64,000 bases of DNA, taken from assembly GCF_014195325.1 (NCBI RefSeq), contig NZ_JACIBK010000001.1:682001-746000 (forward strand). Reading direction: 5' to 3'. Numbering within the stretch: the first letter of the stretch is position 1; every line of letters starts with the position of its first letter. This stretch comes from Rhizobium sp. BK650. GTDB lineage: Bacteria; Pseudomonadota; Alphaproteobacteria; Rhizobiales; Rhizobiaceae. A program made the translations under genes and the position numbers. This document shows, in pieces, positions 1 through 9,831 of the stretch. The notes under the pieces are model-generated. The model made no database searches and had not been told where the DNA came from. It saw nothing but the letters and a program-made list of their open reading frames with translations.

Positions 1-488
1 GCAAGCAGGTGGCTCTGCCTTACGAACGCGACGCGCGATTTGCCGGCACGACGAAATATCCGCTGCGGAAGATGATCAATTTTGCGCTGGACGCAATTAC
101 CAGCTTCTCGACGACGCCACTGCGCATCGCCACCTGGCTCGGCATGATCAGCGCCGGTGTCGCACTTGCCTTGCTCGTCTACACTTTCGTTCGCTGGCTG
201 CAGGGCGAGACGGTTACCGGCTGGTCTTCGATCATGGCCGCGGTCAGCGCCTTCAGCGCGATCCAGCTGATCTGCATCGGCATCATCGGCGAATATCTCG
301 GCCGTCTCGTGCAGGAAAGCAAACGGCGGCCGATGTTCATGATCGAGACGATCCTGCGCGGCAGTGAACAGGCCGAGTTGCCGGCCGTTTTTTCGGAGAT
401 GAGTGCTGACGACAGACGCGCTGCGCTGGACGAGGTCTTTGCACCCGGTGAGACGCCGCGTTCGCAAAAGAGCGGCCGGCTCGGATAA
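1..488 (+). CDS. Glycosyltransferase family 2, C-terminal part (5' end outside window)
   Basis: The frame is already open at base 3, so the gene begins before the window. The visible 162 residues are the tail of a membrane-anchored GT2 (GtrB/DPM1-like) protein. The stretch YERDARFAGTTKYPLRK is typical of the end of the catalytic domain. Two membrane helices follow (about residues 40-62 and 75-95), with EYLGRL just after the second and a hydrophilic tail rich in Glu, Asp and Arg. Such enzymes move a sugar from a nucleotide donor to undecaprenyl phosphate on the cytoplasmic face of the membrane; the sugar cannot be read here. Its stop codon overlaps the next start by one base (TAATG), so the two are probably cotranscribed and may serve the same glycan modification. 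Confidence 0.85.
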   Translation, partial: KQVALPYERDARFAGTTKYPLRKMINFALDAITSFSTTPLRIATWLGMISAGVALALLVYTFVRWLQGETVTGWSSIMAAVSAFSAIQLICIGIIGEYLGRLVQESKRRPMFMIETILRGSEQAELPAVFSEMSADDRRAALDEVFAPGETPRSQKSGRLG

Positions 489-2170
489 TGGACCGTGTCG
501 CGATGCCCGATGCGATCGTTGCCCGGTCCGATGTGCCTGCCGTCCGGCAGGATTCCACTATTGCGATTATCGTCTTCGTCGCACTTGTCGCTGCCTTGGT
601 GGTGCTGTGTCGCTTTCCGCCGGTTCTCGACTACCCCAATCACTATGCCCGCATCTGGCTGCTTTCGGGTGGTCTCGGCGAACAGCCGTTTCCCGAGATC
701 TATACGGTCGACTGGAGCCGCACCTTTACCAATATCGGGATGGACCTCCTCGCCGCCTGGATAGGGCCATTCGTCGGTTCCGACAGGCTGGCGCGGGCTC
801 TGCTCTTTCTGGCGATCGTGCTGCCGCCTCTGGGCGCAATCAGCCTACACCGTGCGCTATTTGACGGCCGGCACTACTGGCAGATTGCCATTCTGTCCCT
901 CGGCTGGTGCGCCACCATGGTCGGAGGCTTCATCAACTTTCAGATCGGCCTCGGGATGGCCCTGTTCTTCGCCCGCGTCGATCTGCGGCTGCAAAGCGGA
1001 AGTCCCGCCCGCCTTTTTGCCTGGCGGCTTGCCGCAGCACTGCTGCTGACGGTGATGCACATATTCTCACTCGGTTTCTATATTGCGATTATTTGCGGCC
1101 TCGAATTCTCCTGGCGCATCGACATATTGCGATCGAGAGCTGGCCTGGTCAGACTTGCTGGCCATTTGGCACTCGCACTTAGCGCCTGTCTCTTGATACC
1201 TCTTGCGCTGTATTCGCGTACGCCCACCTTGCCAAACGCGGGCGGAAATGGCTTTGGCCTCGTCTGGAACGACGGTGCCGTGCTTGTGGTCATAAACCTT
1301 CTCTCCGCGATCGCTACCTATATCCCGGTGGTGGATGTCCTGCTCGTTCTGCCGCTGATCCTCATCTGCACGCGTGCTGCGCGCGGAGGGGACATCCGCA
1401 TTCACGCCGGGCTCGCCGTCGCTGCCTGCGGGTTGCTGTTTCTCTCCATAATTTCGCCTCGGCACATGCTCGGCACCGGATGGATCAGCTGGCGCTTTCC
1501 GATCATGACGGCGCTCGTCGCCATGGCGATGGTGTGTCCCTTCGCCAACCTGCCGCGCCGGCAGGCGCTGTTGCTGGCGCTTGTCGTCAATCTCGCCGTC
1601 TTCGGCCGCGCCGGTTGGATCGGCTGGAACTGGTGGCTCGCACAGCAGGACTTCGCCTCCGTTGAGCGGGTCCTGAAGAAGGTGCCAGCCGGCGCTGCCG
1701 TTCTACCCTTGGGGCACGAACCGGAGATCGTCGGCGGCTTTGCCCGCTCCAACCGGTATTTTGCCTGGGGACTGGATACATTCAGGCACCTAGCGACACT
1801 CTCCGTGCCCTTCTCGCATGCTTTTGTGCCGACGCTGTTCACGGCAAAGGGCAAGCAGCCGCTTTCGGTTCTGCCGCCGTGGTCCGAGATCGCGGTTCCC
1901 GAAGGCAACCTGCTGCCGACCGGCGTGCTTTCGTGCCCGACCATGATGCGGGAATACAGGGACTATGCGCCTTATCTGTCGGACTGGCGGAACCGCTTCG
2001 ACTTCGTCCTCGTCGCCAACGCCGATATTCCCGACCGCACTGTCGGCAACTTCATGCCGTCGGGACTGACGTTGGTCGAGGATGCCGGTTTTGCCAAGCT
2101 TTACGCGATCGGCAAGGCACCATCGACGGAGCCTTTCTCTATCCCCGCCGGCTGCCTTGCGAGGCCTTAG
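488..2170 (+). CDS. Polytopic membrane protein, possible glycan-modifying transferase
   Basis: A 560-residue protein with roughly ten hydrophobic segments spread over residues 18-390, then a soluble C-terminal part of about 170 residues. I recognise no named family with certainty. The build (many membrane helices, acidic loop after the first helix, periplasmic tail) resembles GT-C type glycosyltransferases that use polyprenyl-phosphate sugars. The one-base overlap with the preceding GT2 gene supports a flippase/transferase partnership as in Gtr-type systems. That function is inference from position. The start is the ATG in the overlap; no other ATG fits as well. Confidence 0.7.
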   Translation: MDRVAMPDAIVARSDVPAVRQDSTIAIIVFVALVAALVVLCRFPPVLDYPNHYARIWLLSGGLGEQPFPEIYTVDWSRTFTNIGMDLLAAWIGPFVGSDRLARALLFLAIVLPPLGAISLHRALFDGRHYWQIAILSLGWCATMVGGFINFQIGLGMALFFARVDLRLQSGSPARLFAWRLAAALLLTVMHIFSLGFYIAIICGLEFSWRIDILRSRAGLVRLAGHLALALSACLLIPLALYSRTPTLPNAGGNGFGLVWNDGAVLVVINLLSAIATYIPVVDVLLVLPLILICTRAARGGDIRIHAGLAVAACGLLFLSIISPRHMLGTGWISWRFPIMTALVAMAMVCPFANLPRRQALLLALVVNLAVFGRAGWIGWNWWLAQQDFASVERVLKKVPAGAAVLPLGHEPEIVGGFARSNRYFAWGLDTFRHLATLSVPFSHAFVPTLFTAKGKQPLSVLPPWSEIAVPEGNLLPTGVLSCPTMMREYRDYAPYLSDWRNRFDFVLVANADIPDRTVGNFMPSGLTLVEDAGFAKLYAIGKAPSTEPFSIPAGCLARP

Positions 2171-2206
2171 GCTGGCGCTCCACATCTTGGACCGTGCTGC
2201 GGCTTG

Positions 2207-2563
2207 TCAGCCGGGAAATTTCAGCGCCTGGTCGTTGCGGCACTTGGCAAGCGCGAGCTGACGGAAGGAAAGGATGCGCGTGATGCGCTCCTTGCCATCG
2301 GTCTCGACACTCATGCAGGCGCAGGCATAACCGTAATTGCCATTGGTCTTGACATAATCGTGCTCGGAGATGTCGGGGATGAGGTCCATGCCTTCGGGCT
2401 CGTCGCCGCCTCCCTGCGTCATGATCGTCCAGGTATTTTCCGCATCTGCCAGCCACCAGTTGGCGGGCGTTGGGTTCTGAAGCCAGCCGCAGCGCGTCTC
2501 CGCAGCGTGGGCCGGAAAGGCGAGGGCTGACGAGAGGGCGGCGGCGAAAGCAATTGTCTTCAT
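2207..2563 (-). CDS. Small secreted DUF4087-like protein
   Basis: A 118-residue protein with a clear signal peptide (about residues 1-20, ending AFPAHA-A). The mature part contains CGWLQNPTPANWWL near its start and a Cys-rich YACACMS segment around residues 79-85. The N-terminal CGW..NPTP.NWWL.D pattern is what I associate with DUF4087 proteins, whose function is unknown. The start at 2563 is chosen because AAGGAG lies seven bases upstream and the signal peptide begins there; the frame remains open further upstream but without a site. It is convergent with the upstream membrane gene and divergent from the TetR gene. Probable location is the periplasm. Confidence 0.75.
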   Translation of the reverse strand: MKTIAFAAALSSALAFPAHAAETRCGWLQNPTPANWWLADAENTWTIMTQGGGDEPEGMDLIPDISEHDYVKTNGNYGYACACMSVETDGKERITRILSFRQLALAKCRNDQALKFPG

Positions 2564-2701
2564 GGGCGATTCTCCTTGATGCCGGATGCTCACCCATTTG
2601 TCCGCCTTCGAACAGCCGAATTCCGCTGTTTCATAGGATACGAAAAAATCTCCTAGCGGTTCTTGACGGGAGCCTGTGATCTGGCGCATAACGCCACGAA
2701 C

Positions 2702-2717
2702 CGTACCGTACGGTACG
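2702..2717. promoter_or_regulatory. Perfect 16-bp palindrome, probable TetR operator
   Basis: CGTACCGTACGGTACG is a perfect palindrome, ending 19 bases before the GTG start of the TetR-family gene and lying between two divergent genes. TetR proteins usually bind such sites beside their own gene, so autoregulation is likely (inference). Confidence 0.6.
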
Positions 2718-2736
2718 TAAATGGGGAGTTGAATCC

Positions 2737-4453
<1,717 letters not shown>

Positions 4454-4479
4454 GCTGAATTCAGACTGTGATCATAAGA

Positions 4480-4506
4480 GGCCGGGGCGAAAGCTCCGGC
4501 CTTTTC
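4480..4506 (+). terminator. Intrinsic terminator after ilvC
   Basis: A nine-base-pair GC stem (one G-U pair) at 4480-4488 with 4493-4501, a GAAA tetraloop, and TTTT directly after. It sits 27 bases after the ilvC stop and just before the end of the convergent methyltransferase gene. Confidence 0.8.
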
Positions 4507-5080
4507 ATTTACGGGCGGCAAGATGCAGCCAGCGGGTCGGCTTACCGTCGTAACCGCCGCCATCGACTTCCTTGATCGTGACGTCTCTCCAGCCGCCGGC
4601 AACGAGCAATTCCTGCAGCCATTCCCTTGAAGGGTAATTGTAATAGCGCCCGAAACCATCATGGCCTTCGGCGGTGCCGGCTTTGAAGCTCGCATGGAAG
4701 ATGCCGTCTTCCGTCAGGGCGTTGCGAATGAGGGCAAGAATGCCGGCGAGGTCGGCGCGAGGCACATGCAGAAGGCTCGCCTCGGCCCAGACGCCGTCGA
4801 ATTCTTCATATGCGGCAAGCTCCTCGAAGCGCATGACCTTCACCGGCCTACCGATCAGCTTCTCGGCCTGTCGGGCAAGCTCCGCCGAGCCATCTGTGGG
4901 CAACACGTCGAAGCCTTTTGAGAGCATGTAGGCGCAGTCCTGCCCGCCACCGCAGCCGAGTTCGAGAATGCGTGCCTTTTCGGAAAGAGCGGAGAGGAAA
5001 GCGTCCAGTCTTGCCCTAGGGAGCTTCCGGTCGCGAGTGGCGTAAGTCTCGGCGTTGTCCTCGTAGAAGGCTTTCGTCAT
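4505..5080 (-). CDS. Class I SAM-dependent methyltransferase
   Basis: A 191-residue cytoplasmic methyltransferase of the UbiE/Tam type. The SAM motif I is ILELGCGGGQD (about residues 38-48), followed by the acidic DGS at the end of strand 2 and FDGVWAEASLLHVP as the motif after strand 4. The substrate is not evident. Its ATG overlaps the stop of the PIN-domain toxin gene by four bases (ATGA), and that gene is coupled to an antitoxin gene, so the methyltransferase is translated as the third member of a toxin-antitoxin transcript. Whether it has a role in that system is unknown. Confidence 0.85.
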   Translation of the reverse strand: MTKAFYEDNAETYATRDRKLPRARLDAFLSALSEKARILELGCGGGQDCAYMLSKGFDVLPTDGSAELARQAEKLIGRPVKVMRFEELAAYEEFDGVWAEASLLHVPRADLAGILALIRNALTEDGIFHASFKAGTAEGHDGFGRYYNYPSREWLQELLVAGGWRDVTIKEVDGGGYDGKPTRWLHLAARK

Positions 5081-5454
5081 GGGTTCTTCTCAAGATAGAC
5101 CACACGATCGAGATCCTTGAAATGGGCGTCGAGGGTCAGCACGTCGGCGTCGTGCATTTCCGCGGTGGCATAAATGATGGCGTCGGCAAGGGCGAGTTTG
5201 CGTTTTGCTGAAACTTCGGCGGCGCGGCGGGCGAGCGCCGTCTCGAGCGGAGCTATGATGCAGGTGGCGGTATAGGCGAAGAAGGAATCGACGGCTTCTT
5301 CGCCGAGTTCGCGCTCCAGCCATTTGGCGAGTTCGAGCTGGACGATGGTCGGGACGATGCATTCGGTTCGCCCAGGCATCTGGGCTTGCAGACGATCTGC
5401 GGCGGGGCCATGGGTCAGCCATTCGATCCAGGCCGAGCTGTCGACGACACGCAT
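5077..5454 (-). CDS. PIN-domain ribonuclease toxin, VapC type
   Basis: A 125-residue PIN-domain protein, the usual VapC length. The acidic active-site residues are visible: Asp5 in VVDSSAWIEW, Glu41 in VQLELAKW, Asp81 in LALADAIIYATA, and Asp99 in LTLDAHF. VapC toxins cut RNA, often tRNA or rRNA, in a magnesium-dependent way and are held inactive by the partner antitoxin. The start was set at 5454, where the conserved PIN N-terminus begins and where the antitoxin stop overlaps it by one base (TGATG); the frame is open further upstream inside the antitoxin. The downstream methyltransferase gene overlaps by four bases. Confidence 0.88.
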   Translation of the reverse strand: MRVVDSSAWIEWLTHGPAADRLQAQMPGRTECIVPTIVQLELAKWLERELGEEAVDSFFAYTATCIIAPLETALARRAAEVSAKRKLALADAIIYATAEMHDADVLTLDAHFKDLDRVVYLEKNP

Positions 5455-5663
5455 CAGAGGCGGTCTTTCCTGTCGCGGTAATTGCTGGGGTCGGCGCCTT
5501 TGGCGATGCCCCTGAGGTCGGCGAGTTCGGGGACAGGGATGAGAAGGACGCCTTTGCCCTTTGGTATAAAGACGAACTCCTGGCCGGCGGACCAATGCTG
5601 CTGTTCGCGCACTTCCTTCGGAATGGAAATCTGGAATTTTGCAGAGAGAGTTGCGGTTACCAT
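5454..5663 (-). CDS. AbrB/MazE-type antitoxin (VapB-like)
   Basis: A 69-residue protein. Residues 1-45 form a swapped-hairpin AbrB DNA-binding domain (MVTATLSAKFQISIPKEVRE, then WSAGQEF and the strand GVLLIP). The last 20 residues are charged and likely wrap the toxin. Antitoxins of this kind neutralise the PIN toxin encoded immediately downstream and repress their own promoter as a complex. AAGGGTAAGA precedes the ATG at 5663. An 11-bp inverted repeat (5662-5672 with 5691-5701) covers the start codon and ribosome binding site, which fits autorepression. Confidence 0.85.
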   Translation of the reverse strand: MVTATLSAKFQISIPKEVREQQHWSAGQEFVFIPKGKGVLLIPVPELADLRGIAKGADPSNYRDRKDRL

Positions 5664-5701
5664 TCTTACCCTTCCTCTATCGATCCGTGGAGGGTAAGAA
5701 T
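5662..5701. promoter_or_regulatory. Inverted repeat at the antitoxin start, probable operator
   Basis: ATTCTTACCCT at 5662-5672 is exactly repeated in reverse as AGGGTAAGAAT at 5691-5701, with 18 bases between. The proximal arm overlaps the antitoxin start codon and its ribosome binding site. The two arms would sit on the same helix face about 29 bases apart, as expected for an AbrB-type antitoxin complex (inference). Confidence 0.6.
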
Positions 5702-5830
5702 TTTGCTGATTGCAGTCAATGGCGAAGCTTTTTAGTAAAAACTGGGCATTGCGCCCGGTTTTCAAAGTGTCGTTTCATGAAAGTCCACCGGCTGGGAACG
5801 CCATCGCGATGCCGACATCCGAAGTTCAAA

Positions 5831-6928
5831 TCACAGAACGCGGCGCGTCCAGCCGCGCTCGTCGTTGGTGATGCCCTTCTGCAGGCTGACGAGCTGCTGG
5901 CGCAGCTCTGTGGTCAGCTTGCCGGTCTGTCCGTCTCCGACCTTGAACTCGCCGCCGGCGTGGCGAACGAGGCCGATGCCGGCCAGCACCGCGGCCGTGC
6001 CGCAGGCGAAGGCTTCGACGAGCTTGCCGCTGGCCGCATCCGCCTGCCATTCGTCGAAGGAGTAGGGGCGCTCTTCGACGCGCAAGCCCTTTTCCTTGGC
6101 GAGCACGATGACCGAGGCGCGGGTGATGCCGGGCAGGATCGTGCCGCCGAGCGGAGGGGTTACCACTGATCCGTCATTCATGACGAAGAAGACGTTCATG
6201 CCGCCGAGTTCTTCGACCCAGCGATGTTCGGCAGCATCGAGGAAGACGACCTGGTCGCAATCCTTCTTGGCTGCTTCGGCCTGAGCCACGAGGCTTGCCG
6301 CATAATTGCCGCCGCATTTTGCAGCACCGGTGCCGCCGGCGGCTGCGCGGGTATAGGCGGTTTCGACCCAGAGCGAGACTGCCTTGGCGCCGCCCTTGAA
6401 ATAGGCGCCGACTGGGGAGGCGATGATGCAGAAAATATATTCCTGCGCCGGGCGAACGCCGAGGAATGCCTCATTGGCAAACATGAAGGGGCGCAGGTAG
6501 AGGCTGGCGTCGCCTGAGGGTATCCAGTTCTTGTCGACGCGGACCAGTTCTTCGACCGCCTTCAGGAAAAGTTCTTCCGGCACGGCGGGCATTGCCATGC
6601 GCGCTGCCGACTGCGCGAAACGGCGGGCGTTCTCTTCGGGCCGAAAGAGCAGGATGCGGCCATCGTCCGCCTTGTAGGCCTTCATGCCTTCAAAGATTTC
6701 CTGGGCGTAGTGGAGCACAGCGCTTGCCGGATCGAGCTCCAGCGGGCGGCGCGGAGTCACCTTCGCATCGTGCCAGCCCTTTTCGGCCGTCCACCGCGCC
6801 AAAACCATGTGATCGGTGAAGATCTTGCCAAAGCCCGGTGTTTCCAGTGCCTTGATACGGTCGGCGTCGGAGACAGGAGACTTGTGGAATTCGATTGTGA
6901 TTTCAGGAGAGGTCGACGTCGCGGTCAT
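5831..6928 (-). CDS. ilvE: Branched-chain amino acid aminotransferase
   Basis: Catalyses the last step of leucine, isoleucine and valine synthesis by moving an amino group from glutamate to the keto acid, with PLP, in the cytoplasm. At 365 residues it is a type II (long) BCAT. The PLP lysine is Lys204 in GAAKCGGNYA; EIFEGMKAY near residue 80, the EELGGMN segment and the GTILPGITR segment are typical. The start at 6928 is preferred over one seven codons upstream because AAGGTG lies seven bases before it. It is divergent from a PLP aminotransferase gene across 268 bases. Confidence 0.95.
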   Translation of the reverse strand: MTATSTSPEITIEFHKSPVSDADRIKALETPGFGKIFTDHMVLARWTAEKGWHDAKVTPRRPLELDPASAVLHYAQEIFEGMKAYKADDGRILLFRPEENARRFAQSAARMAMPAVPEELFLKAVEELVRVDKNWIPSGDASLYLRPFMFANEAFLGVRPAQEYIFCIIASPVGAYFKGGAKAVSLWVETAYTRAAAGGTGAAKCGGNYAASLVAQAEAAKKDCDQVVFLDAAEHRWVEELGGMNVFFVMNDGSVVTPPLGGTILPGITRASVIVLAKEKGLRVEERPYSFDEWQADAASGKLVEAFACGTAAVLAGIGLVRHAGGEFKVGDGQTGKLTTELRQQLVSLQKGITNDERGWTRRVL

Positions 6929-7104
6929 GCTGGCACCTTGATAGTCCATTGAATAATGGCGGGCACACTACTGCCGCCAGGCCGGTTTTGGAAAGGTCTG
7001 AATCGGCCGGTTTCGGCGTTTGGTCAAAGGAATAATCGAGCGATGTGGCGAATCTCCGACGTTGGCCAACCGGCATCAGGGCCGCGGAATATGGAGTCTC
7101 CAAA

Positions 7105-7144
7105 CTTGTCACCGGGACAAGAAAATAGGTCAGCATTGTTGACA
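7105..7144. promoter_or_regulatory. Two small palindromes upstream of the aminotransferase gene
   Basis: CTTGTC-5-GACAAG (7105-7121) and GTCA-7-TGAC (7130-7144) lie 50-90 bases before the ATG at 7197, in the divergent spacer with ilvE. Either could bind a regulator. No convincing -10 box could be placed after the TTGACA at 7139. Confidence 0.3.
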
Positions 7145-7196
7145 TAAAACCTGCTGCATGGTCAGCTGCGGATATTAGAAAATAAGAGGAAACCCC

Positions 7197-8414
7197 ATGC
7201 TGAACTGGGACGCAATGTTTGCGACGCGCTCTTCGCGTATGCGCGCTTCTGAGATCCGCGAGCTTCTGAAACTTCTCGACCGGCCGGATATCATCTCCTT
7301 TGCCGGCGGCATTCCTGATCCGGCGTTATTTCCTGATCAGGAATTCAAGAAGGCTTACGCTGATATTTTTGACAGTGCGGCCGTCAACTCTGCTCTGCAA
7401 TATTCGGTTTCCGAAGGCTACAAGCCGCTGCGCGAATGGCTGGTCAAACAGATGGCGGGTCTCGGCATTCCCTGCGGGCTCGACAATGTCTTCATCGTTT
7501 CCGGTTCGCAGCAAGGCCTCGATTATCTCGGCAAGCTGTTTCTCTCGCCAAACGATACGGCCCTCGTAACCTGGCCGACCTATCTCGGCGCGCTGCAGGC
7601 CTTCAACGCCTATGAGCCTGCCTATGACCAGCTGACGCCCGGCGGTAACCGCACGCCGGACTCCTATCGCGAAGCGGCTGCGCAAAAGGGCGGCAAGGTG
7701 AAGTTCGCCTATCTCTCGGCCGATTTCTCCAACCCGACCGGTGAGACCGTCGATCGCGACGGGCGTGAGAAGGTCTTGAAGCTTGCCGACGAACTCGACA
7801 TTGCCGTCATCGAGGATGCTGCCTATCAATCGCTGCGTTACGATGGCGATCCGATCCCGCCGATCCTGGCACTTGAAATCGCCGAGAAGGGCGATATCAA
7901 CGATACCCGCACGATCTATTGTGGCAGCTTTTCTAAGACACTGGCGCCCGGTCTGCGCGTCGGCTTCATCGTTGCCAATGCGCCCGTCATCCGCAAGCTC
8001 GTGCTGATGAAGCAGGCGGCCGACCTGCATTCCTCGACCATCAACCAGATGGCGATTACGGAAGTTGCCGAGCGCGGTTTCGATGCGCAGGTTGCCAAGA
8101 TCAGGGCCGCCTACAGCCATCGTCGCAACTGCATGCTGGCTGCGCTCGAAAAATATATGCCTGCTGGCACGAGCTGGACAAAGCCGGAAGGCGGTATGTT
8201 CATCTGGGTCACGCTGCCCGAGGCCATGGACGGTGCCGAGCTGCTTGCCAAGTCGCTGGAAAGCGCCAAGGTCGCCTTCGTGCCGGGCAAGGCCTTCTTT
8301 GCCGATGGTTCGGGCGCCAACACGTTCCGCGTCAGCTTCTCCTGCGCCAACGAAAAGATGATCGACGAGGGCATCAGCCGTCTCGGCAAGCTGATCGCTA
8401 GCGAGATAGGTTGA
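7197..8414 (+). CDS. PLP-dependent aminotransferase, 2-aminoadipate/LysN-like (class I/II fold)
   Basis: A 405-residue cytoplasmic fold-type I aminotransferase. Visible landmarks are ISFAGGIPDPALFP near residues 34-47, SGSQQGLDYLGKLF, the YLSADFSNPTGETV loop, and the PLP-binding lysine in GSFSKTLAPGLRVGF. This pattern is that of the 2-aminoadipate/kynurenine/MocR-like aminotransferase group without the GntR domain. The true amino acid substrate cannot be told from sequence. AGAGGAAA precedes the ATG. It is divergent from ilvE; a perfect hairpin at 8445-8466 follows, between it and the convergent reductase gene. Confidence 0.88.
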   Translation: MLNWDAMFATRSSRMRASEIRELLKLLDRPDIISFAGGIPDPALFPDQEFKKAYADIFDSAAVNSALQYSVSEGYKPLREWLVKQMAGLGIPCGLDNVFIVSGSQQGLDYLGKLFLSPNDTALVTWPTYLGALQAFNAYEPAYDQLTPGGNRTPDSYREAAAQKGGKVKFAYLSADFSNPTGETVDRDGREKVLKLADELDIAVIEDAAYQSLRYDGDPIPPILALEIAEKGDINDTRTIYCGSFSKTLAPGLRVGFIVANAPVIRKLVLMKQAADLHSSTINQMAITEVAERGFDAQVAKIRAAYSHRRNCMLAALEKYMPAGTSWTKPEGGMFIWVTLPEAMDGAELLAKSLESAKVAFVPGKAFFADGSGANTFRVSFSCANEKMIDEGISRLGKLIASEIG

Positions 8415-8444
8415 TTTCGAATTATCCCCCGAGATGGAGAATGA

Positions 8445-8466
8445 GCGGCAATTCCGAGATTGCCGC
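8445..8466. terminator. Hairpin between convergent genes
   Basis: GCGGCAAT and ATTGCCGC form a perfect 8-bp stem around a 6-base loop, between the stops of two convergent genes. The following sequence is only weakly T-rich, so termination strength is uncertain. Confidence 0.45.
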
Positions 8467-8485
8467 CGTTTGCTCTAACGCTTCA

Positions 8486-9544
8486 TCACCCCTTCAGGTG
8501 CGGCGCGAAGAGTTCCATATCGGCTTCGCTGAGGCGCTCATTGGCGGTGTTGAGCTGGTGCCAATAGGGATAGATGACCGGCGGCACGCTGACATCGTCG
8601 AGGCGCCTGCGCTCCTCATCAGACAGCTTCAGCTCGGCGGCGGCGAGATTGTCCTTGAACTGGGCCTCGGTGCGGCCGCCGATGATGACTGAGGTGACCG
8701 CCTTGCGGCCGATCAGCCAGGCAAGCGCCACCTGGGCTGCCGAGACGCCGCGCTCCTGACCGATCGCTACCAGCGTCTCGACGATGTTCCAGAGGCGGTT
8801 CTCATCGCGGATCGGCGGCTCGGTCCAGCCGGCGAACTGGCGGGTGCCTTCGGGGGCGGCGGCATTGCGGCGATGCTTGCCGGAAAGCAGGCCGCCGGCA
8901 AGCGGGCTCCAGACGAGCACGCCGAGGCCCTGGTCGATCGAGATCGGCAGCAGCTCATATTCGGCGTCGCGGGCTTCCAGCGTGTAATGGATCTGCTGGC
9001 TGATGAAGCGCTGGTATTTGTATTCATTGGCGATGCCGAGCGCCTTCATGATGTGCCAGCCGGAATAGTTGGAGCAGCCGACATAGCGCACTTTGCCTTG
9101 CTTGATGAGGGTATCGAGTGCTTCCATCGTTTCTTCGAGCGGAGTCTGGCCGTCCCATTCATGGACCTGATAGAGGTCGATGACGTCGGTCTTCATGCGC
9201 TGGAGGCTGGCCTCGCACTCACGGATCAGATGGTAGCGCGACAGGCCGCTGTCGTTCGGGCCGTCGCCCATGCCGAAGCGGGCTTTGGTGGCGAGCAGTA
9301 CACCATTCGGGCGCTTGCCGCCGAGCACTTCGCCGATGATGCGTTCGGATTCACCTGATGAATAGACATTGGCTGTATCGATCAGGTTGACGCCGGCATC
9401 GAGGCAGATATCGACCATGCGACGGGCCTCCTGCACGCCGAGATCGCCGACCGTCCTCGCCCAGCCGACGCCGCCGAAGGTCATCGTACCCATGGTCACA
9501 GTAGAGACTTTCAGGCCGGAACGGCCGAGCAGACGATATTCCAT
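8486..9544 (-). CDS. Aldo/keto reductase
   Basis: A 352-residue NADPH-dependent oxidoreductase with the AKR barrel. The catalytic tetrad residues are visible in order: Asp and Tyr in LIDTANVYSSG, Lys in LLATKARFG, His in YQVHEWDG. GCSNYSGWH and the C-terminal cofactor motif VTSVIIGGRTEAQ also fit. It resembles the YajO/perakine-reductase group, which reduces aldehydes or ketones; the natural substrate is unknown. The start at 9544 follows GGAGG ten bases upstream; the frame is open for 19 more codons without a site. Confidence 0.9.
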   Translation of the reverse strand: MEYRLLGRSGLKVSTVTMGTMTFGGVGWARTVGDLGVQEARRMVDICLDAGVNLIDTANVYSSGESERIIGEVLGGKRPNGVLLATKARFGMGDGPNDSGLSRYHLIRECEASLQRMKTDVIDLYQVHEWDGQTPLEETMEALDTLIKQGKVRYVGCSNYSGWHIMKALGIANEYKYQRFISQQIHYTLEARDAEYELLPISIDQGLGVLVWSPLAGGLLSGKHRRNAAAPEGTRQFAGWTEPPIRDENRLWNIVETLVAIGQERGVSAAQVALAWLIGRKAVTSVIIGGRTEAQFKDNLAAAELKLSDEERRRLDDVSVPPVIYPYWHQLNTANERLSEADMELFAPHLKG

Positions 9545-9612
9545 TGAAATTCCTCCGGATGAATGGCCTGATTGACGTACCGCAGCAGAGCTCCCAGTCA
9601 AACGCCAACGCG

Positions 9613-9628
9613 TTCACGCCTGCGTGAA
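9613..9628. promoter_or_regulatory. 16-bp palindrome between divergent reductase and ABC genes
   Basis: TTCACGC-CT-GCGTGAA is a perfect palindrome 69 bases before the reductase start and about 200 bases before the binding-protein start. No regulator gene is adjacent. A role as an operator is inference. Confidence 0.4.
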
Positions 9629-9831
9629 TTTACGCTTTTCCACGCGACTCTACGAGGGCAATCAGCCGGTTCGTTTTGGCAAAGACAAGGAGCTCGGATT
9701 CTCGGCCGGTGAAAGGCTTTGTCACGACGCCAAGGAAGGTCTGAATAACGGCGTCGACACGGCGCCACCTGTCACAACGCTGTAAAATGCCGCTAATAAG
9801 GGAGGGGCATCACTATCCAAGGATACCCTCC

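Noticed and set aside
7139..7170. Sigma-70 promoter with TTGACA before the aminotransferase gene
   Set aside because: No acceptable -10 box at 16-18 bases spacing.
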